Positions 23,110 to 34,736 of a stretch of 64,000 bases of DNA are shown here, one piece after another. The DNA comes from Perognathus longimembris pacificus (lineage: Eukaryota; Chordata; Mammalia; Rodentia; Heteromyidae). The translations under genes were made by a program, and so were the position numbers. The stretch is from positions 40,968,149 to 41,032,148 of the forward strand of contig NC_063166.1 of assembly GCF_023159225.1 (NCBI RefSeq). Reading direction: 5' to 3'. How positions within the stretch are numbered: the first letter of the stretch is position 1; every line of letters begins with the position of its first letter. The notes beneath the pieces were generated by a model. It did no database searches and was not told where the DNA came from. It saw nothing but the letters and a program-made list of their open reading frames with translations.

Positions 23110-23516
23110 AGAATAGTGACAAGCATGACAAAATGTTCTGATGTTGGGAGCATAGAGGAGAAAAGAAAAGGAATAGTCCAGACTCCATCACCAAGTGAGG
23201 ACTGTTTATTGAGGAACACCAAGAGGCACAGATCTTCCCACGGAATTGAAGGTTGTGCTAGGGGTAGAATTTGGAACGAGGTTTATATAGGTTCTGAGCA
23301 AGGAGGCAGGTTATTGAAAGTGCAATTAGGTCTAGGAAGTTGGGGCTTTTCTTGTTGGTCCACAAAGGGTTGTTTACAACTGGACCTGGGTGAGATGTCC
23401 TGCCTGTATATCAAAGCAGGTTCTCATATTGAGGTTCTGCCTGGTGCCTGCATATCAAAGCAGGTTCAGTTCGCATATTGAGGTTCCCCCTGGTGTCTGT
23501 ATGGGCCTGAGGCAAT
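23110..23516 (-). mobile_element. Solo LTR-like element with TATA box and poly(A) signal
   Basis: Read on the - strand the segment begins TGAAGGATTGACC (23516) and has a directly repeated U3 block of 44-49 bp (23403-23446 and 23447-23495). It has a TATA box CTATATAAAC (23290-23281), and 70-80 bp further an AATAAA (23210-23205). This spacing is the normal U3-R arrangement. The right edge lies near 23110-23145. It differs in sequence from copies A and B and lacks internal retroviral genes. Confidence 0.7.
23281..23290 (-). promoter_or_regulatory. LTR TATA box
   Basis: CTATATAAAC on the - strand lies 70-80 bp upstream of the LTR polyadenylation signal at 23210-23205. Confidence 0.6.
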
Positions 23517-25670
23517 GGGGTGGGGGGTCAATCCTTCACTAGATATGTGAACTGTAGTAATAGACTTATATAAACTAGTATCTAAAGTGGATAAGTAGAA
23601 TGCTAATTGAGAATTTAAAACTCCTAGGTTTATCTGTAACTTAAACTAATGCTTGAATGGCCAAAAAGATTCAATTAAGGATTTGGAGTTTTAATCTTTG
23701 TGCTAAGACTACATTGAACTCGAAGTTACATTTGCTAGTTATTTAAATTTAAAAGTAAAGATAGTGTCATAAATTTGTTACACTATTAGACCCAGTATTA
23801 AAGACACTGTATCTATTACTAGTGTGTGCTAACTAGTTGAGTATGCCTTGCTAAATCACCATATCTCTAACATTTTCTACATTTATTAAACAATATAATT
23901 AGATGAGATGTCCCCTATGTTCATTTGAAGCCACTTGATCTTCAAAATTTAGAGAAAAAAAAATTGATTATCTTTCTTTCTTGCATGAGAAATTCCCCCC
24001 CCCCCAAAAAAAAATACTTTTAGCACCAATCAACTTTTTGAAAATGACCATCAATTTAGGAGGTTTGATTTATAAATAAAATTGGAAATTGAAAAATGTA
24101 TATAGTACTCAAAAGTTATTTCTGTGCTGAGCCATTCTCTTGTCATCCAACATATTCCAGACTAATGCATTTCAATGAACAGAATAACTTAATGAATAAC
24201 ACTGCCCAAAGCCACATTCTTCCTGTGCATACAAATGAAGGAACCATTCCATCCAATACTCTATTGTCTTTGTGAATGCAAATTAAGGAGTTGGCCTTGT
24301 TTGAATTTGGATTCAAGAAATAGTCTGCTGGGCTTTCCTTGGTGTGTTAGGCTCTGCATATTTATGGTGTATTATTTTGAGTAGCTACAGTGTATTCAAC
24401 ATTGGGAATTTGGGAAATGGGTTTGTATTAGGATAAATTGGTGCAGTGCTGCCTAGATGAAAAGGAAAACTGTAGCATCTAGGACCAGGAGTGGGATGTG
24501 TGTGCAAAGGACTCAGAGATTTGAATAAACTTTCACTGGAGAATTGATGAGGGGTTGCCACTTCTCAGTGTCCACACAAAATCAAAGGTACTTGAGATCA
24601 ACATGGAAAAAGCACTTCAAGGTGTCTTACCAAACAAGGAGCGCCTCACAAGTGAAAGTTTTAATCCAGATGTAGGAAGAGAGAAACATTCCTTGCTCCA
24701 TATATAGAAAATAAGACTTAAAAACCTAAAATGACAGCTGTTACCTACTGCCTTTATTCCTCCAAGCTGGAGTAATACACCTGGTAGTCTAGTAGCTCCC
24801 AACCTTTAGGCAATGGTTCTGGGTAGCCAAGATGGGTCTTACAATACAGAAATGTCTCTAGGTCTTCCCAAAACATAGGGGCATGAGGTAAGCTTTAGGA
24901 CTTCCTTCCCTCTGGTAAGTTACACCTTATCATCTCTATCCCAAATTCTACCATCTTAAAGGAGAGGGTCATTTTGATAGGGTGCACAGGTTAGGTCTCT
25001 CGAGTCTTTTAACTTAGCATTTAAATGGATGGAGGTTAAGTGCTTTGGAGTTGCTTCCTGGTTCCAATGTCTGTGCCTGGCACTGTTAATATTTATTAAA
25101 AATAATTTATCTGTCTATTCAACTATCTCTCCTGCTTCAAAACTACAGCACATTCAAAGGTACTGTCATTCATTGATAGTTTCTAAGTTAGTTACTGCAG
25201 TAACTCAAGTTACCAGGTATACATTTCTAGATGCATTTTCCCAAGGAAGATGAGTAGATCTAGGCATGACAGACAGGACTCAGAAATCAGGTCATAAAAA
25301 TTATTTGTGTTTTTTTAAAATTAATTCTGCTTCTGCCCAGTTTGAAACAAAGCAGAATACAATACCTCAGTGTAGTGCTAATGTACACCTAACACTTCTC
25401 TTAATTATAAACCCCTTTGCAAAAAAAAATGAAGGAACCCAGAGTGTCAAAACCTCTGTAAACAATATCTCACTAGAATTGAGTAATACTCATTTGTTCC
25501 ATGTTTTTGTAGTAACCTATTTATGGAGTAATACTGGCTTTTTACTTATTATAGAAATATAAAAGTGTGATTTTTCAATGAGCTTATTTAAGCCCTCAAG
25601 GTATGTTGACTCACAGCAAACTTTTAAATAAACAGTACATGACAGACAAAATTTTCTAAGATCTGATATG
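23517..25670. other. Unique intron, over 2 kb
   Basis: A homopolymer C run followed by an A run lies at about 23995-24013. Otherwise no repeat or coding signature was seen; open frames are short. Confidence 0.55.
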
Positions 25671-25677
25671 CAAATGT

Positions 25678-25875
25678 GGGACAGTGGGAGCAACATTGGA
25701 TTGCATTGGAAGCTAAGAACTCAGTTGCACAATCTGACTCTGTTACTAATTATCAGATTGTCCTGGGGCCAGTTGATGAATCTTTCATGCCCCTATTTCC
25801 TCATTATCCAATAAGTATAATGATATTTGCCAAACAACCTTTGCAGTAATGATGTGAAAATTAAAATTAAGCAAT
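25678..25875 (+). mobile_element. MIR element, nearly full length
   Basis: GACAGTGGGAGCAACATTGG, a core around AATCTGACTCTGTTACTAAT, CCTATTTCCTCATTATCCAA and GTAATGATGTGAAAATTAAA follow the MIR consensus order. Confidence 0.82.
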
Positions 25876-25939
25876 TGAAAGTTTTATGTGCCTAAGGTTC
25901 ATTATTATGTTTTGGAAATAATCATTTTTATTTCTTTTT

Positions 25940-26155
25940 CATCAGCTGGGGGAAGAAGAAAGGCATAAAGAAAAAGGAAGAGAGAAAGAGAGAGACAGAG
26001 AAAAAGGAAGGAAGGAAAGAAGGAAGGAAGGGAGGGAGGGAGAGAGGGAGGGAGGGAGGGAGGAAAGAAGGAAGGAAGGAAGGAAGGAAGGAAGGAAGGA
26101 AGGAAGGAAGGAAGGAAGGAAGGAAGGAAAGAAGGAAGGAAGGAAGGGACAAGAA
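25940..26155. repeat. GGAA/GGGA/GA purine microsatellite
   Basis: GA-rich sequence gives way to GGGA units and then to a near-pure GGAA array (about 26060-26150). Confidence 0.95.
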
Positions 26156-26246
26156 AGGGAACTTTATAGGCATTCCAGAAAATATAATTTGTACTTTCTT
26201 CAATGACCATGCCATTCATTGGTTATAATTGTAGTGTATGTAGGTA

Positions 26247-26247
26247 G

Positions 26248-26304
<57 letters not shown>

Positions 26305-26309
26305 TGTGG
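26247..26309. repeat. TG microsatellite
   Basis: More than 25 TG units with one TATG interruption. Confidence 0.95.
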
Positions 26310-26994
26310 TAGATAAGAAAATGAACTTTGGTTGTGCATTTCTTACACAAAACTCTATTCCTAAAAAATAATAAAAAGGTAGTTGTCTTTTCCACAGAGA
26401 TTATTCTTTAGTTTTTGCCATTTTCTGTGGGATTAAATGCTTGAATTGTAAGTTACATTGAAAAATGAACACAGTAAGAGGTCATATTAATCTCAAGGCT
26501 TAATAAATATATTATGACCTATTATGCATATTTAGAACTATGAAAAATAATGGAGTTCAGTTTGGTTTCAAAATTGTCTCTTGGAATCTTGCTTATTATA
26601 ATTTTTCATTATATTTAAAACTGAAAAAGATTTTTATTGTCATATACATCTTCAAGGACTTCCTCTTCCAATTTAATGTCTTGTTTATCCTTGAATTTAA
26701 AGGTTTCTGTTCTGGTGAAAATGAAATGGTTGCATTAATAGTCCAATATATTTTGAAATTAACAATTAGTTGTTTTATGATGGCTGCATTTTATTTTGGC
26801 AATACAGCTAAGTTTCAACATACATAAATTCTTCTGTGATCAGAGAATATTCACCTATACAAATGATGCTAACAATAGTGACTTGGTTTCCCATTCATTA
26901 TATTAAGCAATTCTTTTTAATACACTGTCATCACTGAATTAGAAATGATAGACATAAAGATCTAATTTGCATGGAAAATTTATGTTTGGTCTAG
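26310..26994. other. Unique AT-rich intron
   Basis: Nothing recognisable was seen. Confidence 0.55.
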
Positions 26995-27039
26995 GTTAGA
27001 GCAGCTGATAAAGGCTTGGTCTTGAGCAGAGATTGCTTG

Positions 27040-27125
27040 ACCCACACTCAGTGTTTCTAGCCAACCCTGAGAATTTGCGTTGTTCATAAGCTCCTGATGA
27101 TATTGGTCCTATACTTGAGAGATCA
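27040..27125 (-). mobile_element. MER5A-type DNA transposon fragment
   Basis: CCTGAGAATTTGCGTTGTTC, ATAAGCTCCTGATGATATTGG and TCCTATACTTGAGAG match the MER5A (hAT-Charlie) non-autonomous element in order. Confidence 0.7.
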
Positions 27126-27221
27126 CAGCATATGTGAGACCCTTTAGTGTAATAGAAGGCAAACTGGAGGGCAAGAAAGCCCTGGGCTTTGACAACAGTC
27201 ATTTGTCTGCTCTAGATATAT

Positions 27222-27440
27222 ATTTGTGCTGGTACTAGGGCATGAACTCAGTTCTTTGCACTTGCTTGACTTTCTCATTCAAGGCTGGTCCTTGAGACCT
27301 ACTCCAACTTCTGGGGAGTTTTGTTGCTGCTTAATTGGAAGAAACAACCTCATGGTCTTTTCTTCCCAGGGTCGTTTCAAACACCAGTCCTCAGATCTCA
27401 GCTTCCTGAATAGGTAGATTACAGGAATGAGACACCTGAA
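27222..27440 (-). mobile_element. B1-dID type SINE, diverged
   Basis: Antisense order: TGTGCTGGTACTAGGGCATGA, TTCAAGGCTGGTCC, CTTAATTGGAAGAAAC, TCAGATCTCAGCTTCCTGAA and AGATTACAGGAATGAG. Confidence 0.75.
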
Positions 27441-27710
27441 CTGGGTTCACTCTGGATTTGATAGGATATACTGTGTAAACTTGAAAATTTACACTTTGTG
27501 TATTAATTATGGACATATTTATTGGGAATATTGAGTAACAATGCATTGTGAGTGCTTTGAGCACATCACTGAAGCATCAGGATCTATAGTTATGGTCATT
27601 AGAATGGTAATAAAACTAGTGATTTGATAATAACAATAGTGGCTACATAATAGAAAAGAATATAGTAATATATCTTTTCATCCATGGCTTTACTTTTTTT
27701 TGTCTTTCAT
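27441..27710. other. Unique intron
   Basis: There is no signature apart from T-rich sequence near 27690. Confidence 0.5.
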
Positions 27711-27711
27711 T

Positions 27712-28130
27712 GTCATAGTCATTACTACAATCTGAAAATATTGCATAGAAAAATTCCAGAAATAAGTTTATAACCCTAATTCATAGCAAGCAATGAATAA
27801 GCTTTAAATTTCCCTTTCAATAGATGAAATCTCCCATTGTCTTGCTCTGTCCTTCCTTGGCTGTGAGCTACCTCTTGGTCCAGTGCATCCATGTACGATA
27901 TCCTACCCTCCTGTTTAGTCACTTGATAGCCAGCCCAGTTCTAAAGTCCAGTGTTGCCATATGGCAGTGTTCATTTTCAGTAAGTCTGGTTTTACTTAAT
28001 ATTGTCGTCCAAGTGCAAAAATAGAGATGCTGGCAACTCACAGACCCCAGAGAAGCTGTAGAGGCAAAGATTCACAATGTGAGAAATATATATGTGAAAT
28101 TTGATTAAATGTGTAGTGCAAATGAGCCTT
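27712..28130 (+). mobile_element. Tigger1-type DNA transposon fragment
   Basis: Blocks such as GCATAGAAAAATTCCAGAAATAA, TTGGTCCAGTGCATCCA, TGTTTAGTCACTTGATAGCC and TTACTTAATATTGTCGTCC match the 5' untranslated part of the pogo-like Tigger1 element. The next bases (GATGCTGGCAACTCA) correspond to the start of its transposase, which is decayed. Only the 5' portion is recognisable. Confidence 0.75.
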
Positions 28131-28470
28131 CTGTCTGTAAAATTATGTAAAATGAAAAGCAAATGCATTCTGGTTTGGTGACTGCTCCTCAGTCTGCAAA
28201 AGCACAACTAAGCACAACATGTGCTTAGTTAAGACAGAAAAGGCCTTAAATTATACCACTCTCTGTGGTTTGTGCCATCCATTAGTGCTCTTAGGATGAT
28301 GGATCACTGGTGGATAAGAGTTGGGGCCACTATATCCATATTTAGCCTTGTTTAGTTGCAATAAAACATTATTTATCCTTTGTAAAGAAAGCTGGACAGA
28401 AAGCTTGGCTTTCAGTGATGCCATTATTTCTATGAGGAACAATCTAAACAGGACAAGAGATTTAGTAAAA
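28131..28470. other. Unique intron
   Basis: No recognisable element was seen. Confidence 0.5.
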
Positions 28471-28479
28471 AGAACTCAT

Positions 28480-28700
28480 AGCCAAGAGCCAGTGCTTCAT
28501 GCCTGTAATTCTAACTGCTCAGGAGGCTGAGATCTGAAGATGCCAGCCTAGGCAGGAAGCTCACTGAGACTCTTATCTCTAATTAACCACCAGAAAACTG
28601 GAAGTGGTGCTATTGCTCAAAGTGGTATAGTGCCTTGAGTGCAAAAGCTCAAGGATAGCTTCCAGGCCCTGAGTTCAAGTCCCACAACTGAAATAAAAAC
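28480..28700 (+). mobile_element. B1-dID type SINE
   Basis: AGAGCCAGTGCTTCATGCC, AATTCTAACTGCTCAGGAGGC, TCTTATCTCTAATTAACC, GAAGTGGTGCTATTGCTC and CCAGGCCCTGAGTTCAAGTCC appear in sense order. Confidence 0.85.
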
Positions 28701-28702
28701 CT

Positions 28703-28817
28703 CATTCCCAGATGTGGTTGTACATACACCATTATCCCAACACTCAGGAGGCTGAAGCAAATTCTGGACTAGCCTGGTCTATATAAAAGACTGTCTCAAA
28801 ACAAACAAAAAGCAAAA
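28703..28817 (+). mobile_element. B1 monomer SINE
   Basis: CCCAGATGTGGTTGTACATAC, CACTCAGGAGGCTGAAGC, CTAGCCTGGTCTATATAAA and GACTGTCTCAAAACAAAC form a single 7SL-derived B1 unit. It lacks the ID-like right half and ends 140 bp before the RBMS3 exon. Confidence 0.82.
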
Positions 28818-28957
28818 GTAATGTCTAGTTTAAGGCACTTTCAGGAGTGTTAGAGATTAGAATCTTGATCACAATTTAAGTAGATGTATCTCCATTTGTT
28901 TAATATTTCTCAGCATTCAGAATTTACTGAGGGCATTTATCTCTTTCCTTCCCTTAG

Positions 28958-29115
28958 CAACAAGAGCAAGACCCAACAAATCTCTACATCTCAAACCTCC
29001 CCATTTCTATGGATGAGCAGGAACTTGAGAATATGCTGAAACCCTTCGGACATGTCATTTCCACAAGAATCCTTAGAGATGCTAATGGGGTCAGCAGAGG
29101 CGTTGGTTTTGCCAG
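28958..29115 (+). CDS. RBMS3: RBMS3 coding exon, N-terminal part of RRM2
   Basis: This 158-bp exon belongs to RBMS3, a member of the MSSP/RBMS family of RNA- and single-stranded-nucleic-acid-binding proteins that act mainly in the cytoplasm on A/U-rich RNA. It reads in frame from its first base as QQEQDPTN, then the RNP2 motif LYISNL (28982-28999), helix 1 with [10 protein letters not shown], then RILRDANG and the start of RNP1 (RGVGFA, from 29096). It ends on two bases of an arginine codon. The acceptor is a pyrimidine-rich tract ending CCCTTAG, and the donor is CAG|GTAAAA. From memory of the family, FGHV and RDANGVS are the RBMS3 forms, while RBMS1 and RBMS2 have FGQV with RDSSG or RDTSG here. 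The frame is open and the splice sites are intact, so this is a genomic exon and not a processed copy. Confidence 0.93.
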
Positions 29116-30420
29116 GTAAAATTGCTTCTCTCCAAATCACCTGTGTGTTACCTCTCTTCCCTCCTTCTTCTTGTAAACCCATTCCTTTCTAATACTAGAG
29201 CCCAAAGCAATAGAATATGTAAAATAAAATGAAAAAAGGTAGCTTATCTAACTTGTCATCTTCACATTGTATTTGCTAAACTACCTCCATAGATTGTGGG
29301 GAAGAGCCTGTAATCATAACAATACCCATGCTTGAGTCCCAGGCCTCTGTGCTTGCAGAGGAAAAAAAAAAAACCCAAAACATTGCCAATTCCAGCTAGG
29401 AATATTAATTGCCCAAGAACCTATGTGATGATCTGAACACCCATAGGCTCTGCACTCTGCATTGACTTCGAAAGAACAGAGATGATAATTTCTCAGTGAG
29501 AAAAGAGTAATGTTAGGTGGTACTAAAAATCCCAGAAATACAAGGAGAGGTCAAGGAGTTGTTGGTCTGTAAGAGGCTCTAGCTGTGTCTTTTTTGTTAC
29601 TTGGGGCAGAATGTTGTTATTTGGGGGGAAAAATGTATTTCTTTATTTTGGGGAAAGAAAATTTAAGAGAATGATTATAAAAGAGGATCTTGGGTCTTGG
29701 CCAGGAATGAAGTTAAAATGATTTTATCTACATGAAAAACAAATCTAAAGATACCACAGAAAAAAGGAACTGCCCAATGACATGAGAAATTAATAAATTG
29801 ATGTCTCCCTTCTCTCTTCACACCCGTGTGTCCCCAGCTGACGTAATTTGTATGGATAGAAGAATATTAGGAGTCACTGAAGTCAGGGCACTGCAGTGAG
29901 AAGTGTCTGCTCAGGAAATTCCCTGCTATAACTTGGAACCCTGGTCTCAAGCAAATCAAGACCCACTTACAAATGCAACGAACAGAATACCACTATTAAG
30001 TGGTCAGTGACTTTCATAAGGTCAAGGACCCTGCCTTGAAGTTAGTTATATTCTCCATAATATTCTGTACATAGTAGACCAGTAGATTTATGCAAATTAT
30101 ATGAGTGATGGTTAGGATAAAAATAAACAAAATTATAAAAAATCTCCTGGCTTTAAGGTGCACATAAGACATTTACTTCCAGGATATTGACAACTGCTGA
30201 CTTTCAATCAAGGCAGAGAGTGACATCCAGATTTCTGAATGGTCCCCATGCATCCACTGCCAGAATCCTCATGGGGTTCTTAGGAATGACTGCCATGTTT
30301 ACCCAGACAATAAGCCCATTTCCATCCTATTCTCCAAAACCTTTCTAATGAATTGCTCCTTTATTGGCACCTCTGTTGGCAAGTATATCTGTTTCAAATT
30401 CATCAGGAGAGCACATTTTC
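29116..30420. other. Unique intron directly after the first exon
   Basis: An A-run lies at about 29362-29373. No repeat family or coding segment was recognised in 1.3 kb. Confidence 0.55.
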
Positions 30421-33400
30421 TTCTGTTTTTAATTAAATTAATTTATTTATTGTCAAAGTAATGTGCAGAGGTTACAGTTTCATACATAAGGCGGTGAGTA
30501 TATTTTTGTATCACACTGGTAACCTTCTCTCTCATTTTTCTCCCATCCTCCTCCCTCCCCAATTCCCTCCCCACTCCACCTCGAGTCCTACAGTTGGTTT
30601 ACAGCATATTATCTTTGTAAATGTTGCTGTTGCATTGGTTTGCCTTTTAATCTATTTCTCTCAATTTTGATTTCCCCCTTCCCTTCCCTAGTTCTGATAA
30701 ATGTACATACACTACGCAGGGTACCAAAATCAGTTACAGTGACATCAGGGGTAAAACCATGGGGAAGAAACAGAAAAGAAAAAGGAATAATTTCACATGG
30801 TACATTGAAAATAACAACAATGGAAATCCACTTATTTCCATAACTTGAGAGTTCATTTCACTTAGCATCATCTTATGTGTTCATATGTACATAGCTATTG
30901 TGCTACTGTGATTTCAGCTAGGACTATCCTAGATGAATACTGATTATTACCAAATCCTTCCATTTCCTTATTAGTGGGCCAATGTCATTCCTTCGGATAG
31001 AAATATTGTGTATATGTACCATATTTTCTTGATCCATTGAGGGGCATCTGGGTTGGCTCTATACTTTGGCCATGGTAAATTGTGCTGCAATAAACATAGT
31101 TGTGCTGGTAGCTTTAGTGTGGTCTTGCTTACAAGCAATTTGCCTTTGAGTAAATGCTCAAAAGTGGTGCTACTGGGCCATAGGTGAGCTCTATGTTTAG
31201 CCTTTTGAGGAGCCTCCAAACTGCTTTCCAGAGTGGTTGAACAAGTTTATTCTCCCACCATCAGTGTAGTAAGGTTCCCTTTTGGCCACATCCCAAACAG
31301 CATCTGTTGTTATTAGTGTTCCTGATAATGGCCATGCTTACTGAGGTGAGGTGGAATCTCATTTATATTTTGATCTGCATTTCTTTTATGGCCAGAAATG
31401 TCAAACACTTCTTCATGTGCCTCTTGACCATTCTCTCTTTAAGTCTTCAGCTCATTTATTAAGAAGACAGTTGTTTCTTTGAGGATATGTTTTGGGGGAA
31501 CTTAATTTTTTGAGTTCTATATATATTTTAGATATGAGGCCCTTCTCTGTTGTATGGCCAGCAAAGATCTTCTCCCAATCTGTGAGCTTCCTATTTATCT
31601 TGCTAGCTATATCCTTTGGCATGAAAAAGTTCTGCAGTTTGATGCAATCCTATTTGTCTAAACTTTCTCTGATTTGCTGTGTTTCTGGACCTTTGTTAAG
31701 AAAGTTTCAACCTGTGCCAAAGAGCCCACACGTTTCTCTTATTCCTTCTTGCAATGTTTTCAGGGTATCTACTTTTACTTCAAGGTCTTTAATTCATTTG
31801 GAATTGATTCTGGTGCAGGGTGATATATAAGGATCTATCCTTAGTTTTCTACAGGTGTTTAGCCAATTTTGCCAGCATCATTTGTTGAAGAAGCTGTCTT
31901 TCTTCCATCCTATTGCTTTGGCTCCCTTATTCGAAGATTAAATGGCCATAGGTCTATGGGTTCATTTCTGGTTCTTCAGTTCTCTTCCACTGGTCTTCAG
32001 GCCTGTTCTTGTGCCAATACCAAGCTGTTTTTATTGCTATAGCTTTGTAATGGAGTTTGAAGTTTGGTATTGATATTCCTCCAGCACTATTTTTCCTGCT
32101 TAGGATTGTTTTTGCTATTCTAGGTATTTTATTATTCCATATGAATTTTTGGATTGCTGCCTCCATTTCATTAAAGAATGGTGTTGGGCTATTGATGGAT
32201 ATTGAATTGAATTTGTAGATAGCCTTTGGAAGTATTGCCACTTTCATGATATTAATCTTTCCAATCCAGGAGGATGGGCGGTTTTTCCATTTTCTTAGTG
32301 CTGTTTTAATTTTCTTTTTCAGATTTTTAAAGTTTTCATTCTTTGGTTAAGGTTATTCCTAAATATTTTATATTTTTAGAGGCTGTTGCAAAAGGAGTTG
32401 TTTTCCTGATTTCAGCCTTGCTGTTCTCATTGTTTGCATACAGAAAAGCCATTTATTTTTGAGGATTTATTTTATATCCTGATACTTTGCCAAAGTTTTG
32501 CATCAGCTCAAGTAGAGTAGAGTAGAATAGGAGTAGAGTCTATGGGATTCTTTAAATACAGGATCGTGTCAACTGTGAAAAGAGAAGAGAGTTTTACTTC
32601 ATCTTTCCCTATTTGGGTGTCCTTTATATTTGCCACTTGCCTTGTTGTTCTGGCTAGGAATTCTAGTACTATGTTGATGAGGAGTGGAGAAAGTGGACAT
32701 CCTTGTCTTGTTCGTGATTTTAAAGAAAATGGCTTTAATGTTTCACAATTAAGTATAATGCTAGCTGTAGGTTTGTCATATACCACTTTTATTATATTCA
32801 GGAATGTTCCTTGGAATCCTAATTTCTCCAAATCTTTCATCATAATGGGTTTTGGATCTTGTCAAATGCTTTTGCCATGTTTATAGAAATAATCGTGTGA
32901 TTCTTGCCCTTGCTCCTATTGATATGAATTACGCTAATTGACTTGAATATATTGACTTGCTAATTGACTTTGCATCCCTGGAATGAATCTGGTTTGATCA
33001 TAGTGTATAATTTTTTGATGACTTGTTGAAGTTGATTGGCCTTCAAAGCAGAACTCACACTCTCAAACTCTCACACTCCCCAAACTCTTCAATGAAATTG
33101 AAAGTTCACTATCAAACACTACTGACTCTAAAAACACAAATAGACCCAAATACATTGATTGTTGGAGACTTTAAGACACCATTGTCACCTCTGGACATAT
33201 CAACACTCTAAACTCAACAAAGAAACCTCAGAACTAAACAATTGCATAGATCAACTAGATTTAACCATCACCAAAATATTCTACCCAGAAACACCAGATT
33301 ATGCATTCTTCTCAGCAGCACATGGTACATTCTCCAAAATAAGTCACATTTTAGGGCACAAAGTATATATCTACAAATTCAGAAATACTGAAATAATTCC

Positions 33401-33885
33401 CTGCATTCTCTCAGACTACAATGGAATAAAATTAGAGCTCAACACGAAAATCCTGCAACTCATGGAGAATGAACAACATATTGTTGAAGCTCCGATGGGT
33501 CATTGAAGAAATTAAAACAGAAATTTAAATGTTTATGGTATTTAACCAAAACAAGCACACAAAATACCAGCTCCTTTGGGACACAGCAAAGGCAGTACTC
33601 AGAAGAAAATTTCTATGTCTGAGTGCCTACAATAACAAGTTTTAGAGATCTCAATCCAACGGTGTACCTGAAGCTCCTTGAAAAAGAGCAAAAAGCCAAA
33701 CCCCAAGTCAATAGATGGAAGCAAATAATTAAAATTAAATCAGAATTAAATGAATTAGAGTAAATAACAAAACAAAACAAAGTATCAGCAAAACAGAGTT
33801 GGTTTTTCGAAAGAACAAAATCGACAGACCCTTAGAAAATCTTACCAAAAAAGAAGCAAACACGTTTTTTAAGTTCTGATTTTTT
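30421..33885 (-). mobile_element. LINE-1 with complex 5' inversion
   Basis: The 3' part is antisense (30431 to about 33041): 3' UTR, ORF2 C-terminus and reverse transcriptase, broken by stops. Then the orientation flips. About 33042-33116 is a short sense piece of the region between the endonuclease and RT. About 33117-33873 is sense endonuclease sequence (VGDF followed by KTPLSPLD) and its downstream spacer. A tentative TSD is TTCTG(T/A)TTTT at 30421 and 33874. It is moderately diverged from the full-length L1 at 117-7352. Confidence 0.85.
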
Positions 33886-33889
33886 TGTG

Positions 33890-34485
33890 GCATTTTGTTT
33901 GTTTGTTTGCTTTTTCATTTTGTACAGTTGATTATTTTACTAGAGTTGCCTTAAAATGTGTAGATTAGGTGGCCTAAATAACAAAAAAATTAATTTTGGG
34001 GGCAATAAGCTGGAAGTCAGAGATGAAGGTATAATTATAGTTATTTTTTGTGATGCTTTCTGTTCGTAGGTCCTATCTTCCCTTTGAGTCTACATGTGGC
34101 CTTCTGTACAGTTTATATCCTGATCCATTCCTCTAATGGACACATGTGTAAGGGGCTTATTCTAACTTAATTACCTCTTTAAAGATTCTATCTCCAAGTT
34201 AATCCTGCCCTTAGGTACCAGGAGTTAAGACTACAACAAATGAGCTTGTTGCAATTCAGATTGGAAGACAATGTTTGTGATATTTGCTTCTCTCACATTG
34301 ATCCTTGATATATGTTTAGGATTTAGTTAAATGGAATCATAACTTTTAAAAATAATACAGAGCCAAGTAATACACACTGCAAGATAATTCTCTGATTATG
34401 TGTAATATTATCATGAAAGAGAAACATGTACAACCATTTTTAAGAACTAAGGAAAATTAATATTTATCTATTTATTATCGTTTAT
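33890..34485. other. Unique intron
   Basis: A TTTG-rich patch (33894-33910) is present. Nothing else was recognised. Confidence 0.5.
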
Positions 34486-34487
34486 TG

Positions 34488-34732
34488 GTTTGTGTATTTA
34501 TTGGCTAATACCATGCTTTGTACTCATGGCTTTGAACTTTTTCAGCTTGCTTGCTAAACTGGTGTTTTACCATGTGAGCAAGACTCCAGCCTGGCATTTT
34601 GCTAATTACATCGTGGAGGTGAATTCTCATGGCCTTTTTGCTTCAGACAGCTTCAGATAGCAGTATTCTGGATCTCAGCTTCCTGAGTAGGCATAGTGGG
34701 ATTACAGGCATCAGACACCAGTGGCTGACAGA
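34488..34732 (-). mobile_element. B1-dID type SINE, diverged
   Basis: Antisense order: GGCTAATACCATGCTTTG, TTTTACCATGTGAGCAAG, TGGATCTCAGCTTCCTGAG, GTGGGATTACAGGCATC and ACACCAGTGGCTGA. Confidence 0.7.
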
Positions 34733-34736
34733 AAAG

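Larger units (their letters stand above)
1..28957 (+). other. RBMS3: RBMS3 intron upstream of the first exon in the window (3' part)
   Basis: All sequence before 28958 is read as the 3' part of the intron that precedes the RRM2 exon, ending at the AG at 28956-28957. It holds a full-length antisense L1, a truncated sense L1, an old antisense L1, three LTR-like segments and many SINEs. No other exon with splice sites and conserved coding sequence was recognised. Confidence 0.85.

Noticed and set aside
23116..23481. A 121-residue + strand frame considered as coding.
   Set aside because: It runs antisense through an LTR with recognisable TATA and AATAAA, so it is chance reading of a repeat.
25905..26219. 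Open frames rich in PSFL repeats, resembling low-complexity proteins.
   Set aside because: They are the translation of the GGAA/GGGA microsatellite and have no conserved domain. The similar frame at 61895-62359 is the same effect.
28991..29182. A 63-residue open frame on the - strand overlapping the first exon.
   Set aside because: It is a shadow of the RBMS3 exon on the opposite strand, without homology or splice context.
29838..29845. TGACGTAA, a CRE/ATF-like site.
   Set aside because: A single 8-base match in intron without context is expected by chance.
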